This document shows, piece after piece, positions 43,401 through 52,069 of a stretch of 64,000 nucleotides of DNA (its first letter is position 1; each line of letters opens with the position of its first letter). The translations under genes were made by a program, and so were the position numbers. Below the pieces are notes generated by a model that searched no databases, was not told the origin of the DNA, and was given only the letters and a program-made list of their open reading frames with translations. Source of the DNA: Prostheceraeus crozeri (lineage: Eukaryota; Platyhelminthes; Polycladida; Euryleptidae); assembly GCA_907163375.1 (NCBI GenBank), contig CAJQUW010012913.1:101692-165691 (forward strand), in the 5' to 3' direction.

Positions 43401-45109
43401 CATTAAAACAATCAAAATTATCTGACGAAGACTATGCAGAAGCTGAAAAAAATTGGAGAGAGTTAAATTGTAAAACAATGTATGATTATACAATGAAATA
43501 TCTTCAGATAGATGTATTAATACTAGCTGATCTTTTTGAAAACTTTCGTGATATGTGTTTAGAATATTACGGAATAGATCCATGTTATTGTTATTCTACA
43601 CCAGGTTTAACATGGTTAGCAGGATTAAAACATACAAATGTTAAACTTAAACATTATAAAGAAAATACATATGATGAATTATTATTTTTTGAATCTGGAA
43701 TTAGAGGTGGAGTTTCATCAGTTTTAGGTAATAGGTTTGTTAAATGTTATAATAAGAAAGTAAATCCACAAGAATATGGAATAATGAAACCTTTATCTCC
43801 AGAAGAAAAAGAAAAAATATTAGACATTTTTCGAACGAAACGAGAAGGAGTAGAACGTGAAAAAGCAATTGATGAATTCATGAGAGAAAACTATTTGTTA
43901 TATTATGATTTTAATAGCTTATATTCTTCTTGCATGATACAAGAATTACCAACAGGTGAAATGTCATGGTGTAATATTCTAGATTATCAAAAAACATATG
44001 ATGGAAATTATAATCATGGTTATATATATGAAGTTGATTTAGTATACCCTGATGAAATAAAAGATAAAACAAAATATTTTCCTTTCTGTCCCGAAAACAA
44101 AATTCCTAATATAGAAGATTTTTCAGATTATCAAAAATCTTTAATTCCTAAAAAATACAGACCAACAAAAAAACTTATGTTAACACAAAGCAATAAAGGA
44201 AAGTATGTTGTTGAAGGAAGAATGCTAGATTGGTATTTAGATCATGGAATGATTCTCACCAAAATACATCGAAAACTATTTTATCAAAAATCTAGGTGGT
44301 TAAAAAATTATATAGAGTTCAATATTGAAAAACGCAAAATAGCTAAAAGAAATAAAGATGATTTTGGAAACGTGTTCTTCAAATTAATGAATAATGCATT
44401 TTATGGTAAGACTTTAGAAAATGTGCGTAATAGACAAAATATTGAAATAGTTTATGATAAAGATAGGTTTCAAAATTTAACAAGGAAACCTACATATAAA
44501 AGAACTACTAGATTTAGTGATGAACTATGTGCTGTACATTTACGTCGAATCAGCGTGAAACATGATAAGTTTAATTTTATAGGATTCACTATATTAGAAT
44601 TAGCTAAACTATTTATGTATAGATTTATATATGATTATTTAGCACCTGCTTATGGCAAAAACTATAAATTACACTTTACAGATACGGATTCTGTTTTCTT
44701 AGAATTAACAATACCGTATAATTCTACACTTGTTAAAGAAATAGATAAAATAAAAGATATCATTCATCCTTCTGATTTATGTAAAGTAAAAGATGAATTA
44801 GAAGGAAATGAAGATTTCATAACAGAAGCTATATTTTTAAAATCTAAATGTTACTGTTATGATACAACTAATAATATTAAAACACATAAAACATTAAAAG
44901 GAATTTCAAAGGCATCAGTGGCTAATCAAATAACATTTCAAGATTATAAAAATGCATTATTTAATAATGAAATAAAAACAGCATGTAATTATAGACTTAA
45001 TTCAAAAAAACATAACATGTATTTAAAAGAAGAACATAAATTAGCATTAGATCCATTTGATGATAAAAGAAAAATTTTACCTGATGGAATAACTACTGAA
45101 CCTTTTTAA
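40460..45109 (+). CDS. protein-primed family B DNA polymerase (PolB)
   Basis: 1549 residues, longer than usual for Polintons. There is a C2H2 finger at residues 8-30 (FYCVLCKKKL...HLNSKLHL). The conserved N-terminal motif NEDDYCFLWSIIAHLHP lies near 280, a coiled coil near 447-565 and a second finger near 610. The exonuclease has YCDFEAY near 650, YNGSKYDFHL near 847 and YLQIDVLILADL near 1013. A zinc/HNH-like GAAHNSCN lies near 823. The polymerase has YYDFNSLYSS near 1147, NNAFYGKTLENV near 1310 and FTDTDSVFLEL near 1406. It would replicate the element from a terminal protein. Several GC-rich hairpin inserts, including SRASP peptides and two TCGSQSKTD copies, lie in frame in the N-terminal half and between motifs. 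Confidence 0.93.
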   Translation: MENTKFYCVLCKKKLQTKRSYQSHLNSKLHLQNVDRVDEGNILKLNSYKNYLETLPTDIKVKKMFDDYSHSEYKKVFNSEDETLQTEGSRASPRSTRRGRYLFRDTDEFNEIDEFDEAVHGTSKMSSRASLLTNIKYLFNQSVHGTSEMSSRASPVEHNETDETFYNVLKNFFKIFKKSFKCYMNVEVLYTKNGPDGIPEEIIQGHFTNSQEIHNVNDIQPIFESMILKLENCIIEAQLRESGWRFVKILSKKIVIDKYKNNTGGSYVPLPFSSPQIINIKNEDDYCFLWSIIAHLHPAEYHKERLSHYNKEEYINEFDLSDGLHEFPYDYNRLIKFHKKNKNLIEVNVFELNVNYVSIGKITPLYSDSKKFYLNNKNLCQSEIVYNDRGNYMHHNIFYQGNIICTEKFELVKTLSPIMISHNNYKGRNYNYDYDSDYSSLSLEYQQKLQNLNESLQKCKTDYQQQTKILVQEYDHKYENKIETIQKLNDDNKELNNEENETNQKINESLKKCLQQYKEQYDKEYSYQLQILNQNFHRNTFNLAKEINETHEIYQDKFEKLEQSKQPAQANILYYQGHFILCKDVSIFTKTSDNTNFPCLQCMTSFRTKEEMNRHLENCQQNEAVRNTFPKDDYLEYNKWYFKNKVPFTIYCDFEAYNVNMTQNRTESSRASPDSENYNSENGTGQALEPSVFNYEKSASEQSKEKYLFEQKPLCWGMYIHSNYPELFKSEYFQYYGEDSSEMFTKKVEELQNYFSQLLETNIPMMPLTEKEKLNFINETKCYYCGREFTKNYKNGKGRYLDRRSDGSAVKVKVHDHLNGLYRGAAHNSCNLNANKFKYNFVPLYFYNGSKYDFHLVMKDLFSSEKLQQQQINVLCKTEEEYFSMQLGCIRILDAFRFFTPYSLDVMGKTLKSEQCKILNKYNLKPLKGIFPYEYLTCGSQSKTDITGDKTCGSQSKTDFNSVNKIMEEKQLPPINKFKSTLKQSKLSDEDYAEAEKNWRELNCKTMYDYTMKYLQIDVLILADLFENFRDMCLEYYGIDPCYCYSTPGLTWLAGLKHTNVKLKHYKENTYDELLFFESGIRGGVSSVLGNRFVKCYNKKVNPQEYGIMKPLSPEEKEKILDIFRTKREGVEREKAIDEFMRENYLLYYDFNSLYSSCMIQELPTGEMSWCNILDYQKTYDGNYNHGYIYEVDLVYPDEIKDKTKYFPFCPENKIPNIEDFSDYQKSLIPKKYRPTKKLMLTQSNKGKYVVEGRMLDWYLDHGMILTKIHRKLFYQKSRWLKNYIEFNIEKRKIAKRNKDDFGNVFFKLMNNAFYGKTLENVRNRQNIEIVYDKDRFQNLTRKPTYKRTTRFSDELCAVHLRRISVKHDKFNFIGFTILELAKLFMYRFIYDYLAPAYGKNYKLHFTDTDSVFLELTIPYNSTLVKEIDKIKDIIHPSDLCKVKDELEGNEDFITEAIFLKSKCYCYDTTNNIKTHKTLKGISKASVANQITFQDYKNALFNNEIKTACNYRLNSKKHNMYLKEEHKLALDPFDDKRKILPDGITTEPF
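40715..40755 (+). repeat. hairpin insert encoding TEGSRASP
   Basis: ACCGAAGGTTCTAGGGCTTC followed by GCCTAG, with a further CGCCTAG...CTAGGCG stem. It is in frame inside the polymerase gene. Confidence 0.65.
40817..40850 (+). repeat. 34-bp hairpin insert
   Basis: Begins CACGGGACATCAAAGATGTC and ends AGGGCTTCGC. TA flanks both sides, so the insert plus one flank is 36 bp, or 12 codons (HGTSKMSSRAS core). Confidence 0.75.
40889..40925 (+). repeat. 37-bp hairpin insert
   Basis: CACGGGACATCGGAGATGTC then TTCCAGGGCTTCGCCCG, with TT on both sides. Insert plus flank is 39 bp, or 13 codons (HGTSEMSSRASPV). Confidence 0.8.
42452..42479 (+). repeat. 28-bp double-hairpin insert
   Basis: CGAACGGAAAGTTC then CAGGGCTTCACCCG, bracketed by AT on both sides. 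Insert plus flank is 30 bp, or 10 codons (RTESSRASPD). It lies just after the first exonuclease motif of the polymerase. Confidence 0.8.
42510..42537 (-). repeat. 28-bp double-hairpin insert, opposite orientation
   Basis: CGGGCCAAGCCC then TAGAACCTTCGGTT. It is read in frame as GQALEPSV, the other strand of the same module type. Confidence 0.7.
42866..42893 (+). repeat. hairpin insert in the polymerase finger region
   Basis: AGGCGAAGCGACGGCTCTGC then CGTCAAGG, with stem GACGGC/GCCGTC. In frame it gives RRSDGSAVK just before the conserved HDHLNG...GAAHNSCN block. Confidence 0.6.
43269..43336 (+). repeat. two copies of a CTGTG/AGTC double-hairpin insert
   Basis: CCTGTGGCTCACAGTCGAAG plus ACTGAT at 43269 is repeated with one change at 43311. 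Each has the stems CTGTG/CACAG and AGTC/GACT and encodes TCGSQSKTD. A second sequence type of the same design. Confidence 0.7.
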
Positions 45110-45189
45110 TTTTCTAATTTCTAAGATAGACAAATTTCATATATACATAAAATAAAAAAATATTATAACACTATATTTGTATATTTTTA

Positions 45190-45885
45190 TCACTCCGCGA
45201 AAATATTTTCTATAACTCTTTCATGAATTTTTTTATCAATATTAATTGTAATGAAGCCATAATCTTTTGACCAAGCATTATTACACGATTGTTTAAATTC
45301 ATCTTTATTTCTTACGCATAAATCTCTTAACAAATCACTTAAGTTTCTTGCATTTATTTCAAATAGTATAAATATATTTGCATTCTTTCTAATAACACTT
45401 CCGTCTAATGAATACATACTTTGTGTTAAATAAAATACACTACAGTTATTATGTCTACCTCTTGTGAAATAATTTCTCTGAACTGACTGATTTCTATCAT
45501 TAACACAATCATCAAAAATTACACAATGTTTCATTGTTTTATCTAGTTTACTAGGATCTTGCATATTACCACCATCATCTATTAATTGTATCTTTATATG
45601 GTTATTTTTATTAGATTCTACTAACTGATTATTTTTTGCTGCTTCTTCACACCACGAACTTATTTCTTCTTCATCTTCAGATTTTTCATATTCTTTGAAT
45701 AATGAAGCAATTGCTGTTTTTTTAAGATTATTTTCAAATCCATATTTTAAAAATTGATAGACGGGTTGTTCTGCCGTTGTTGTATAAATTATAAGATTGT
45801 TATAATCCAAAAAATTTGGAGTCGTTAAAATTTTAAATAATAGATATGTTTTTCCACATCCTGATCTTCCACAAATAACTGACAA
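45190..45885 (-). CDS. packaging ATPase (FtsK/HerA type)
   Basis: 231 residues. Walker A is GRSGCGKTYLL at residues 6-16 and Walker B is HCVIFDDC. The downstream VFYLTQSMY matches the sensor strand of virophage and Polinton genome-packaging ATPases. The true start may lie a little upstream, since another short frame precedes it. It would drive DNA into capsids. Confidence 0.85.
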   Translation of the reverse strand: MSVICGRSGCGKTYLLFKILTTPNFLDYNNLIIYTTTAEQPVYQFLKYGFENNLKKTAIASLFKEYEKSEDEEEISSWCEEAAKNNQLVESNKNNHIKIQLIDDGGNMQDPSKLDKTMKHCVIFDDCVNDRNQSVQRNYFTRGRHNNCSVFYLTQSMYSLDGSVIRKNANIFILFEINARNLSDLLRDLCVRNKDEFKQSCNNAWSKDYGFITINIDKKIHERVIENIFAE

Positions 45886-46044
45886 AACTTTATTAGATAA
45901 ATTTGGATGATGATTAAATTTAAGTTTTTTTTATTTAATGGAGGTAGTTCACTCATTTTTTAATAAAAAAATTTATTTTTATTTTTTTTATTTTTTGTTT
46001 CTAAAGAAGAAGAAAATTAAACTTCTCTAGCTTCGCGTGGGAGT

Positions 46045-46833
46045 TTATACCTCTCGAACCAAAAGATCTATCATAATCTCTTCACCTCCAAAATTTATTT
46101 CTTGTCCTTTTTCATCAGTGATTCTCATGTTAATGTTGTTAATAGTTTTTCTTGTAATAGGAAAATATATTAATGTTTGTGGAATTACATTTAATCTATA
46201 ACCAATGGGTACAGTAAAAGCTGGAAAACTGAATATTAAATTTGATAATTTACCATTTATATATCCTCCTTCAATAATGTCACAATGTACAACAATTAAA
46301 TTTATTTCAGTTATTTTTGGAATCTTCTCACCTAAATGATAACCTTGACTATAGGTTTGTTTATTAAATCCTAATAGCTTTGACAATGATCTATCATGAT
46401 TAAAATCAACTTGATGATTTTCGTCTAAAGTAAGAGAAAATTTATTAACTGCCGGTTCAACTGCAAAATGTAATTGTTTCTTATCTTTAAATGATATACC
46501 TAAATGTCTCTTAATTTCATTTGATATTGTTTCAACTTCGTAAGAACCAGGAAGAAAAGTTAGTATTTTCCATGTTTTGCCTTTATCAGTAGAATATCTA
46601 AATTGATCATTCACATCTTTGATAACGTTTTGAATAGTGTTAAATGTAGAGAAACTAGTCAATGTAATTTGATAATTCTTATTTTGTTCCAAATGTAGAA
46701 TGGGTTCTAAATTACAAGTGTGTGATGAAGTAGTTGTTATAATTTTTAACGTCGTACTAAATTTTGATGAACCCAAAATCTCTATCAAATTTTCTAAATG
46801 ATTATTAATTTTGTCTAAATCTGCTGAACACAT
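46045..46833 (-). CDS. penton-like minor capsid protein
   Basis: 262 residues. The C-terminal text (NINMRITDEKGQEINFGGEE followed by IMIDLLVREV) is the hallmark ending of the single jelly-roll penton proteins of Polintons and virophages. The repeated strand pattern before it (YRLNVIPQTLIYFPI) agrees. It would occupy the five-fold vertices with the major capsid protein at 35837. Confidence 0.75.
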   Translation of the reverse strand: MCSADLDKINNHLENLIEILGSSKFSTTLKIITTTSSHTCNLEPILHLEQNKNYQITLTSFSTFNTIQNVIKDVNDQFRYSTDKGKTWKILTFLPGSYEVETISNEIKRHLGISFKDKKQLHFAVEPAVNKFSLTLDENHQVDFNHDRSLSKLLGFNKQTYSQGYHLGEKIPKITEINLIVVHCDIIEGGYINGKLSNLIFSFPAFTVPIGYRLNVIPQTLIYFPITRKTINNINMRITDEKGQEINFGGEEIMIDLLVREV

Positions 46834-46916
46834 TTTTTAGTTAAAATTTTGAATAAATATTTTTTTATGAAATATTTTTTTTATAAAAAATTAAAAACAA
46901 CAACATATTTCAGCTA

Positions 46917-46950
46917 CGGGCGAAGCCCTAGAGGACATCAGAGATGTCCG
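46917..46950 (+). repeat. 34-bp double-hairpin insert
   Basis: CGGGCGAAGCCCTAGAG then GACATCAGAGATGTCCG. It overlaps the 3' end of the neighbouring minus-strand frame. Confidence 0.7.
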
Positions 46951-47759
46951 GTTACACTTTTATAGTCCTCTTCATTTAGAATCTTCTTTTCTAACAGTCT
47001 TTTCAATATAGCATGAATTTCATTGAAACTAGAATTATGTCCTTCTTTTATTGCAGATATTAAAATATTTAATCTATTTAGTAATTCTTGTGGATCATCT
47101 GGTAAAAATACAATTGTTTCAGTTTTCTGTTTTTCAGATAAATCTTTCCCTACTTTAACTCCCGTTGATAATAAATTTTCTAATTGTTTATAACGTCTAA
47201 GAGATTTTACTGCACCAACTCTGTCTAACATAGCTTTATATTTTATGAGATCTTCTACAGCATAATTATTTAAATCTGCTCCTCTTAAAAGATTAACAAA
47301 ATTTCTATCTAAATTAAAAGGAGATTTATCTGGTGAAAAAATTAAACCTCGAAAAGGTTGTGGAAATATTTCTTTTTGTCCGAGATAAAATCTAGGTATT
47401 GTTTTTCCATCTATAAATGAAATAGAATGTTCAAATTGCATAGATTTTGGTAATTTCTTATTAATGTTTGATTCTAGTAATCCATATTCATCTAATATAG
47501 TTTTGTGCTCTGGATCTGTTATATCAATTTGTTTATCATTATTTGTAAGTTCTTTTTCAAGAGTTTTAAATGGTTTCATAGTTTTTTCAAAATCAGTTTT
47601 TACTTGTTCGGTTTGCTGCATTTTTTCAAACATATCAGATTGAATACCAGCTTTTATCATTCTATGTTGAAGATGATTTTCTTTCATAATATTTCTTTGT
47701 TTTATTAACTCTTCTAATTGTTTTATTCTTTTAAAATTATCAGCTCTAATTTTATCCAT
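46938..47759 (-). CDS. unrecognised helical Polinton protein
   Basis: About 274 residues if the start is the ATG at 47759, preferred over an in-frame upstream start because the text before it is hydrophobic filler. The N-terminal half is charged helix (RIKQLEELIKQRNIMKE). The middle reads FYLGQKEIFPQPFRGLIFSP, and near the end comes FLPDDPQELLNRLNILISAI. It lies in the capsid cluster, so a virion-associated role is likely, but no family is recognised. Confidence 0.5.
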   Translation of the reverse strand: MDKIRADNFKRIKQLEELIKQRNIMKENHLQHRMIKAGIQSDMFEKMQQTEQVKTDFEKTMKPFKTLEKELTNNDKQIDITDPEHKTILDEYGLLESNINKKLPKSMQFEHSISFIDGKTIPRFYLGQKEIFPQPFRGLIFSPDKSPFNLDRNFVNLLRGADLNNYAVEDLIKYKAMLDRVGAVKSLRRYKQLENLLSTGVKVGKDLSEKQKTETIVFLPDDPQELLNRLNILISAIKEGHNSSFNEIHAILKRLLEKKILNEEDYKSVTGHL

Positions 47760-47761
47760 TT

Positions 47762-48010
47762 TTAAAATATAATATTTGAATTTTGTGGTAACATTGGAAT
47801 ACAGCAAAAACATTTTACTGAACAAATTATTTTTTTATTGCTTTGTTGTCTGACATCTTTTCGTTTAAAGTTTTCTCGTTTTAAGTTTTGTTTAATAAAG
47901 TTTTGTTTAATAAAGTTTTGCTTAAATTTTCGCTTAAAGTTTTTAGCTCTTCTAAAAAAATTTGTCATTTTCTTCATTAGAAATTTTAGCATCACTAGAA
48001 ATTTTGCCAT
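47762..48010 (-). CDS. short, highly basic frame
   Basis: A lysine/arginine-rich frame with an internal repeat (FKQNFIKQNFIKQNLKREN) that comes from a 15-bp tandem repeat. It overlaps the 3' end of the next gene. Polintons often encode a small basic core protein, and this could be it, but low complexity may also produce such a frame by chance. Confidence 0.3.
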   Translation of the reverse strand: MAKFLVMLKFLMKKMTNFFRRAKNFKRKFKQNFIKQNFIKQNLKRENFKRKDVRQQSNKKIICSVKCFCCIPMLPQNSNIIF

Positions 48011-48609
48011 CCTTTTTATTTTTATCATCAACTTTTTCTGTCTGTGATTGAAATGATATTTGATTTACTTCATTAGCTATTTGATCAAATTTTTCAATCT
48101 CATCTAACGTAATAACATTATCATCATATACTCTTTGAAAGTAGTAATGTAGTTTATCATAGACTTCTTTAATATGTAAATGCTTAGTTTTTAATGATTT
48201 TCGTTTCTTAGTTATTAAAGATTTATCTAACATTGTAACAAGTGAAGTTGCAAAAACACCCGTACCTGTTAAAGCTGTAGCAACTACTGGAATTACTAAA
48301 ACACCTGAAGATATAACAATTGTTAAAGCACCTAAACTTATTGTCAAGAATATGCCAATTCCTTGTGTTACATTCTTAACTTTAGTCCATCTCTTTCTTA
48401 ATTTTTTATAATGCTCTAATCTTAATAATAATTGAGATTCCTTATCTTTCATATACCTAACTCTATCTTTGTGTTTTTCTTTATTCATTTTTTCAATGTT
48501 AATCTTTTCAATGTCCATTAAAGTAGAACTACGTTCATATGATAACGAAGGATATATTCTTGAGGTTCCTTCCATTTCTGAAGTTCCTTCCACTTTTGTT
48601 TCTTCCATT
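47952..48609 (-). CDS. membrane-hairpin protein next to the right terminal repeat
   Basis: The likely start is the ATG at 48609 (MEETKVEGTSEMEGTSRIYP), 12 bp inside the terminal repeat; the frame upstream is just repeat. After a charged helix (HYKKLRKRWTKVKNVTQGIG) comes a long hydrophobic pair of segments (IFLTISLGALTIVISSGVLV, IPVVATALTGTGVFATSLV). A charged tail with an EF-hand-like text (YDDNVITLDEIEKFDQ) follows. Function unknown. The beginning of this gene is duplicated at 61452, beside the end of the third Polinton. Confidence 0.5.
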
Positions 48610-48616
48610 TTTAAAG

Positions 48617-49107
48617 AAATATTTTTAGTCACATGATATATTTTAAAAACCTGAAAAATTGATTTAAAAGACGTTTTTAAAAATACTAATTTTCGGTGTC
48701 CTGGAACGGTCATGATTTTGGCGGGGGTGAAAATTGTAATTCTCAAATTTTGAGATTCTTAACTTTTCTGATTTTTTCGGTGTCCTGGAACGGTCATGAT
48801 TTAAGCGGTGAAAATTGTAATTCTCAAATTTGAGATTTTGAAAAATTTGAAAATTGGGTATTTTTAAAAACGCCCAAATTTGTGAATTTAGGTCTTCATA
48901 ACCTGAAAAAGGGTTCAAATCCATGAATTTATGTCGTTTTTAAAAAGTACCATTTTTTCAAAAATGGTACTTTTTGAATGGACTAAATTCATGTATTTAG
49001 GTCTTAAAAACCTGAAGAAGGGTTCAAATTCATGAATTTATGTCGTTTTTAAAGATACTATTTTTTTGAATTTTGTGGTGGCCTGGAACGGTCTTTTGCC
49101 CATTACT
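48617..49107 (-). repeat. right terminal inverted repeat of Polinton A
   Basis: About 491 bp, the reverse complement of the left repeat with an additional internal block carrying a second GGTGTCCTGGAACGGTC unit. It ends CATTACT at 49107. Beyond it begins capsid-gene sequence of another element. Confidence 0.85.
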
Positions 49108-49775
49108 ACTACATGACGAATGTAAAGTGCAATATCTTCCACATGAATTCTAAAATTGTCAGCTTTAGCAAATGCATTCAGCGCAAATTCAGGCTTATTC
49201 AATGTCAGCTTGAGTCGCATGCTGGTATTACACAGTAAAAACTTTTACTGTCTAAAGAAGTCTAAATTCAGCGGACCATATAGTTGACATACTTTACTAT
49301 CTTTAATCATAGCAGATCGCTTTACAAAGCCACTGTTTGTTTCAACATCAAATTTTCCTGCTTCATCTCTATACCATCCCATGGCTTCCATATGACTTTT
49401 TTGTGCTGCTGGATGAAACTGTGATACATGATTGAAATATGATTTATAGGGATAATCGCTTTGACCACCTTCCACCTGCTGCTCTCCAATCGTTAGAGAA
49501 ACATCGCGAAGTAATGTAGTCAATGGTAAATTGTTCAGTCCAACTTTATGTGCATCGTCAATAGCAGTTCCATCTGCTTGCTGAATTCTAAACCTCAAAT
49601 CAAGCATCGCATAACTCAAATCTATGTAGTCATCACTACCACCAGGAATAACAAATTCAATGGGGCCAGCATTCTCAGCTGTTCGAGGATGATAATCTAC
49701 AATACTTGAACTAAGAATATCTGTCTGTATGGCTTGTTGATCAAACAAACAAAAACCGGAAGTTTTACACTCCAT
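49108..49775 (-). pseudogene. hexon-like major capsid gene, interrupted by Polinton A
   Basis: The start (MECKTSGFCLFDQQAIQTDI) and the following GPIEFVIPGGSDDYIDLSYA, TTLLRDVSLTIGEQQVEGG and SYFNHVSQFHPAA are those of the Polinton/adintovirus major capsid protein. Later text (RLKLTLNKPEFALNAFAKAD) is also of that family. The gene is broken and is cut at 49108, where the inverted repeat of Polinton A begins. Confidence 0.75.
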
Positions 49776-49777
49776 GA

Positions 49778-50233
49778 TTAGAAGTTATAGCAGCGTCGTC
49801 GTTTAGCGCCTGATGAATGATTAGAGCCTCTACGACGTTTGCGTGAATGCCTTTTGACTGAAGATCGCACCTTACCAGCTCCGCGATGTTTCCTCCTTCC
49901 TTTATTCATTCGTTTAGGTGATTTCTTTCCTTGAGTAACACCAGCAAAGGTCTGCTTCAATGTTTTTAAACCGCGTTCCTTCCCACGATTCAACAAACTG
50001 CTCTTAAAACTTCTACCTCTGGAAAGATCACTAGCAACATCACCAGCAAAGCCAACGGCATTACTTAAAACATTTCGTTTTAAAGATCTACCGACATTGG
50101 ATATGAGAGGTGCTACAACAGATTTCAGTGCAACAAGTATGCTACCTCCACGTTGGCGGCGAGCGCCGATGTAAATTTGTCCTCCACCACTTACATAGGA
50201 GGGTCGTGAATAAAATGAGGCAGTTGGATTCAT
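49778..50233 (-). CDS. pX-like basic core protein
   Basis: 151 residues, starting SFYSRPSYVSGGGQIYIGAR with QRGGSIL, a glycine-flanked start like the adenovirus pX/pVII group and Polinton core proteins. The C-terminal third is strongly Arg/Lys-rich (RRKHRGAG, KRHSRKRRRG). It would condense DNA in a capsid. It lies 3 bp from the capsid start in the same orientation. Confidence 0.65.
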   Translation of the reverse strand: MNPTASFYSRPSYVSGGGQIYIGARRQRGGSILVALKSVVAPLISNVGRSLKRNVLSNAVGFAGDVASDLSRGRSFKSSLLNRGKERGLKTLKQTFAGVTQGKKSPKRMNKGRRKHRGAGKVRSSVKRHSRKRRRGSNHSSGAKRRRCYNF

Positions 50234-50274
50234 AGCTCAAACCCTAAACATTGTTAGTTACAACTTTGCATGAA

Positions 50275-51329
50275 TCACTGTCGATCACTTAGATGAAAGA
50301 TGTCGGCACGACGCATCCAAGAGTTCATACTTGAAGGATAACCAGTCCATTTAACAAGACACCATTCTTCACCTTGCCGGTTTTTACATCGAATGATTTT
50401 CTCTACCAAATATGTTTCACTTTCAGTGACTACCTCAATCTCATCGCGGTAAAAGCTACCCTCAATTTCTTCATTATCGTAATCTTTCAACTTGTAGGTG
50501 GTCGGAGAGTCTTTTTGATTAATCCTTGATACTGTAAATACCTCCTCTATCCAATTCGGAAGGTACCCTTTAGCAAAAACACTTTTGAGATACGAACTTT
50601 ATCACCAATTTTCACATCACTTTTCACATGAGTGCGTTTACGTTGGAATGATTCGCGCACTTTATCTACATTGTCAGCATTTACATCTACTGGTCTGAGT
50701 CCAATAGAACGATGGATAGAGTGATTGTAGGCATGGAGTGTATCTTGTAGAACCTTTGTCCAATTTTGTGTCAAGTTGGCAGTAAAATGTCGCCACAAGC
50801 GATTTTTTAATGTGCGATTAAAACGTTCAACGAGTGCAGCTTTATAAGCACTCTTTACACTAAACAACTCAATGTCATGCCTCTCAAATAATCTTCTCAC
50901 ATGCTGATTTTCAAACTCTTTTCCTTGATCACTCTGAATTCTTTTTGGAATCCGACCTTATAATGTCGACCAAATCCGACCAACAATATAATGGCGGGTG
51001 CGGTACTTCTTTTTCGCTTGCTTGTGGAGTGTATAGGTAGCCTGACCCTTTAACCATCGTTTCACTTGTGATTGTGGAAGACCACTCGCTTTTGATAATT
51101 TCTTGATATATGCAAATCCTGCCGGATGTTTTACATCATAATAGATTGACTTCAAACGTTCAGTCGATGACGACTGACTCTTTTTCCTCCTTCTCATCTT
51201 TTTGTTTTCTTGCCTTTCTACATTTACAACAACTACAGCATTTAGCTTTAGCGGTTTTGCGATCGTGTTCACATTGCTTAGGGGTTTCATTATGAGAGCT
51301 GGCGCAGCAAGTGCAAGTGACAACGACAT
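50275..51329 (-). pseudogene. retrovirus-type integrase, broken
   Basis: Parts seen from the N-terminal side: a helix-turn-helix-like zone (SIYYDVKHPAGFAYIKKLSK, then RWLKGQATYTLHKQAKK) typical of Polinton integrases, part of the DDE core (ALVERFNRTLKNRLWRHF, WTKVLQDTLHAYNHSIH) and a chromodomain-like end (YLVEKIIRCKNRQGEEWCLV, KWTGYPSSMNSW). It is broken, with about two or three breaks. It differs from the integrases of Polintons A and C and lacks the phospholipase domain they carry. Confidence 0.75.
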
Positions 51330-51376
51330 TCACCTCTGGCGGCTCATTACATGGCAAGCAACACATCTGCTTCATA

Positions 51377-52069
51377 TTAATAGTCTGAGAACATGTATTT
51401 CCTGGGAGGAGCTGTTTTACGTTTTCCTTTTACCAGTTTTAGTGGCGATGTAGATCTACGTCGAGTTCTTCCTCTTGTTTGCTTAGTGAGTGTGGGAGGG
51501 GATGTAGCAGGTGACGACTTAAACCAATTTGTTGGCATTTTCATCGTCTGAAGCATTGGAGCAGTAGCCACTGTTGAATCAAGTTCTTTCAATGTCTCAT
51601 TATTCAAAGCAAATTTTGGCACATTATGCTTTTTCAATAGTTTAAGAAAGTATGACCAACCAGGTGGAACATAGCCCTGACGGCGCTTTCTACGTGTCGC
51701 ATACTGAATCAAGTCTTCATAACGTGAATCATCAATCACTTTATTTTCATCTGTAATGATTTCTCCTCTATCATTTACATTGAGATGGGGCTCAATACTA
51801 TTGAAAAGAGATATGGCATGTGCGCGAGATGCTAAAGGTGTAGCAGTCGATACAGAGTCACGCATCTTATTCTTCAAGTTTTTCAATTGCTCAACAGTTT
51901 CCGATTGTAATAATACAGCACGATGTGGATCTTTGATGTGAACATTTTGCTGATAATCTATTTCTTTCCTATACATTTGATTTGCAAGAGGTTGCTTTAC
52001 TTGCTGCATGGCAGTCAATTGTACATATTCATCCTGAGGAATAACAATCATGCGAGAATAAGAACTCAT
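51377..52069 (-). CDS. unrecognised Polinton structural-type protein
   Basis: 230 residues, ATG at 52069 overlapping the ATPase stop by 4 bp. It starts SSYSRMIVIPQDEYVQLTAM and has a helical middle (VEQLKNLKNKMRDSV). YVPPGWSYFLKLLKKHNVPK and a basic Ser/Thr-rich C-terminus (RGRTRRRSTSP) follow. Similar positions in related elements hold conserved proteins of unknown role. The tight spacing suggests coexpression with the ATPase. Confidence 0.5.
   Translation of the reverse strand: MSSYSRMIVIPQDEYVQLTAMQQVKQPLANQMYRKEIDYQQNVHIKDPHRAVLLQSETVEQLKNLKNKMRDSVSTATPLASRAHAISLFNSIEPHLNVNDRGEIITDENKVIDDSRYEDLIQYATRRKRRQGYVPPGWSYFLKLLKKHNVPKFALNNETLKELDSTVATAPMLQTMKMPTNWFKSSPATSPPTLTKQTRGRTRRRSTSPLKLVKGKRKTAPPRKYMFSDY

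Larger units (their letters stand above)
30925..49107. mobile_element. Polinton (Maverick) element A, largely whole
   Basis: An 18.2-kb element ends in inverted repeats that start AGTAATGGGC and finish GCCCATTACT, the AG...CT termini usual for Polintons. It carries the full Polinton core set (protease, integrase, protein-primed polymerase, packaging ATPase, major and penton-like capsid proteins) plus minor-capsid-like, fibre-like and unrecognised genes. It is strikingly AT-rich, with Asn/Lys/Ile-rich proteins, unlike its surroundings. It looks mostly whole, with perhaps one or two small damaged reading frames near the left end, so I judge it young. The 6-bp flanks (AGCGAA left, ACTACA right) do not match, so the insertion has been rearranged or the ends come from different events. 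Confidence 0.9.

Noticed and set aside
30919-49113. 6-bp target duplication for Polinton A
   Set aside because: AGCGAA on the left and ACTACA on the right do not match, so no duplication is claimed.
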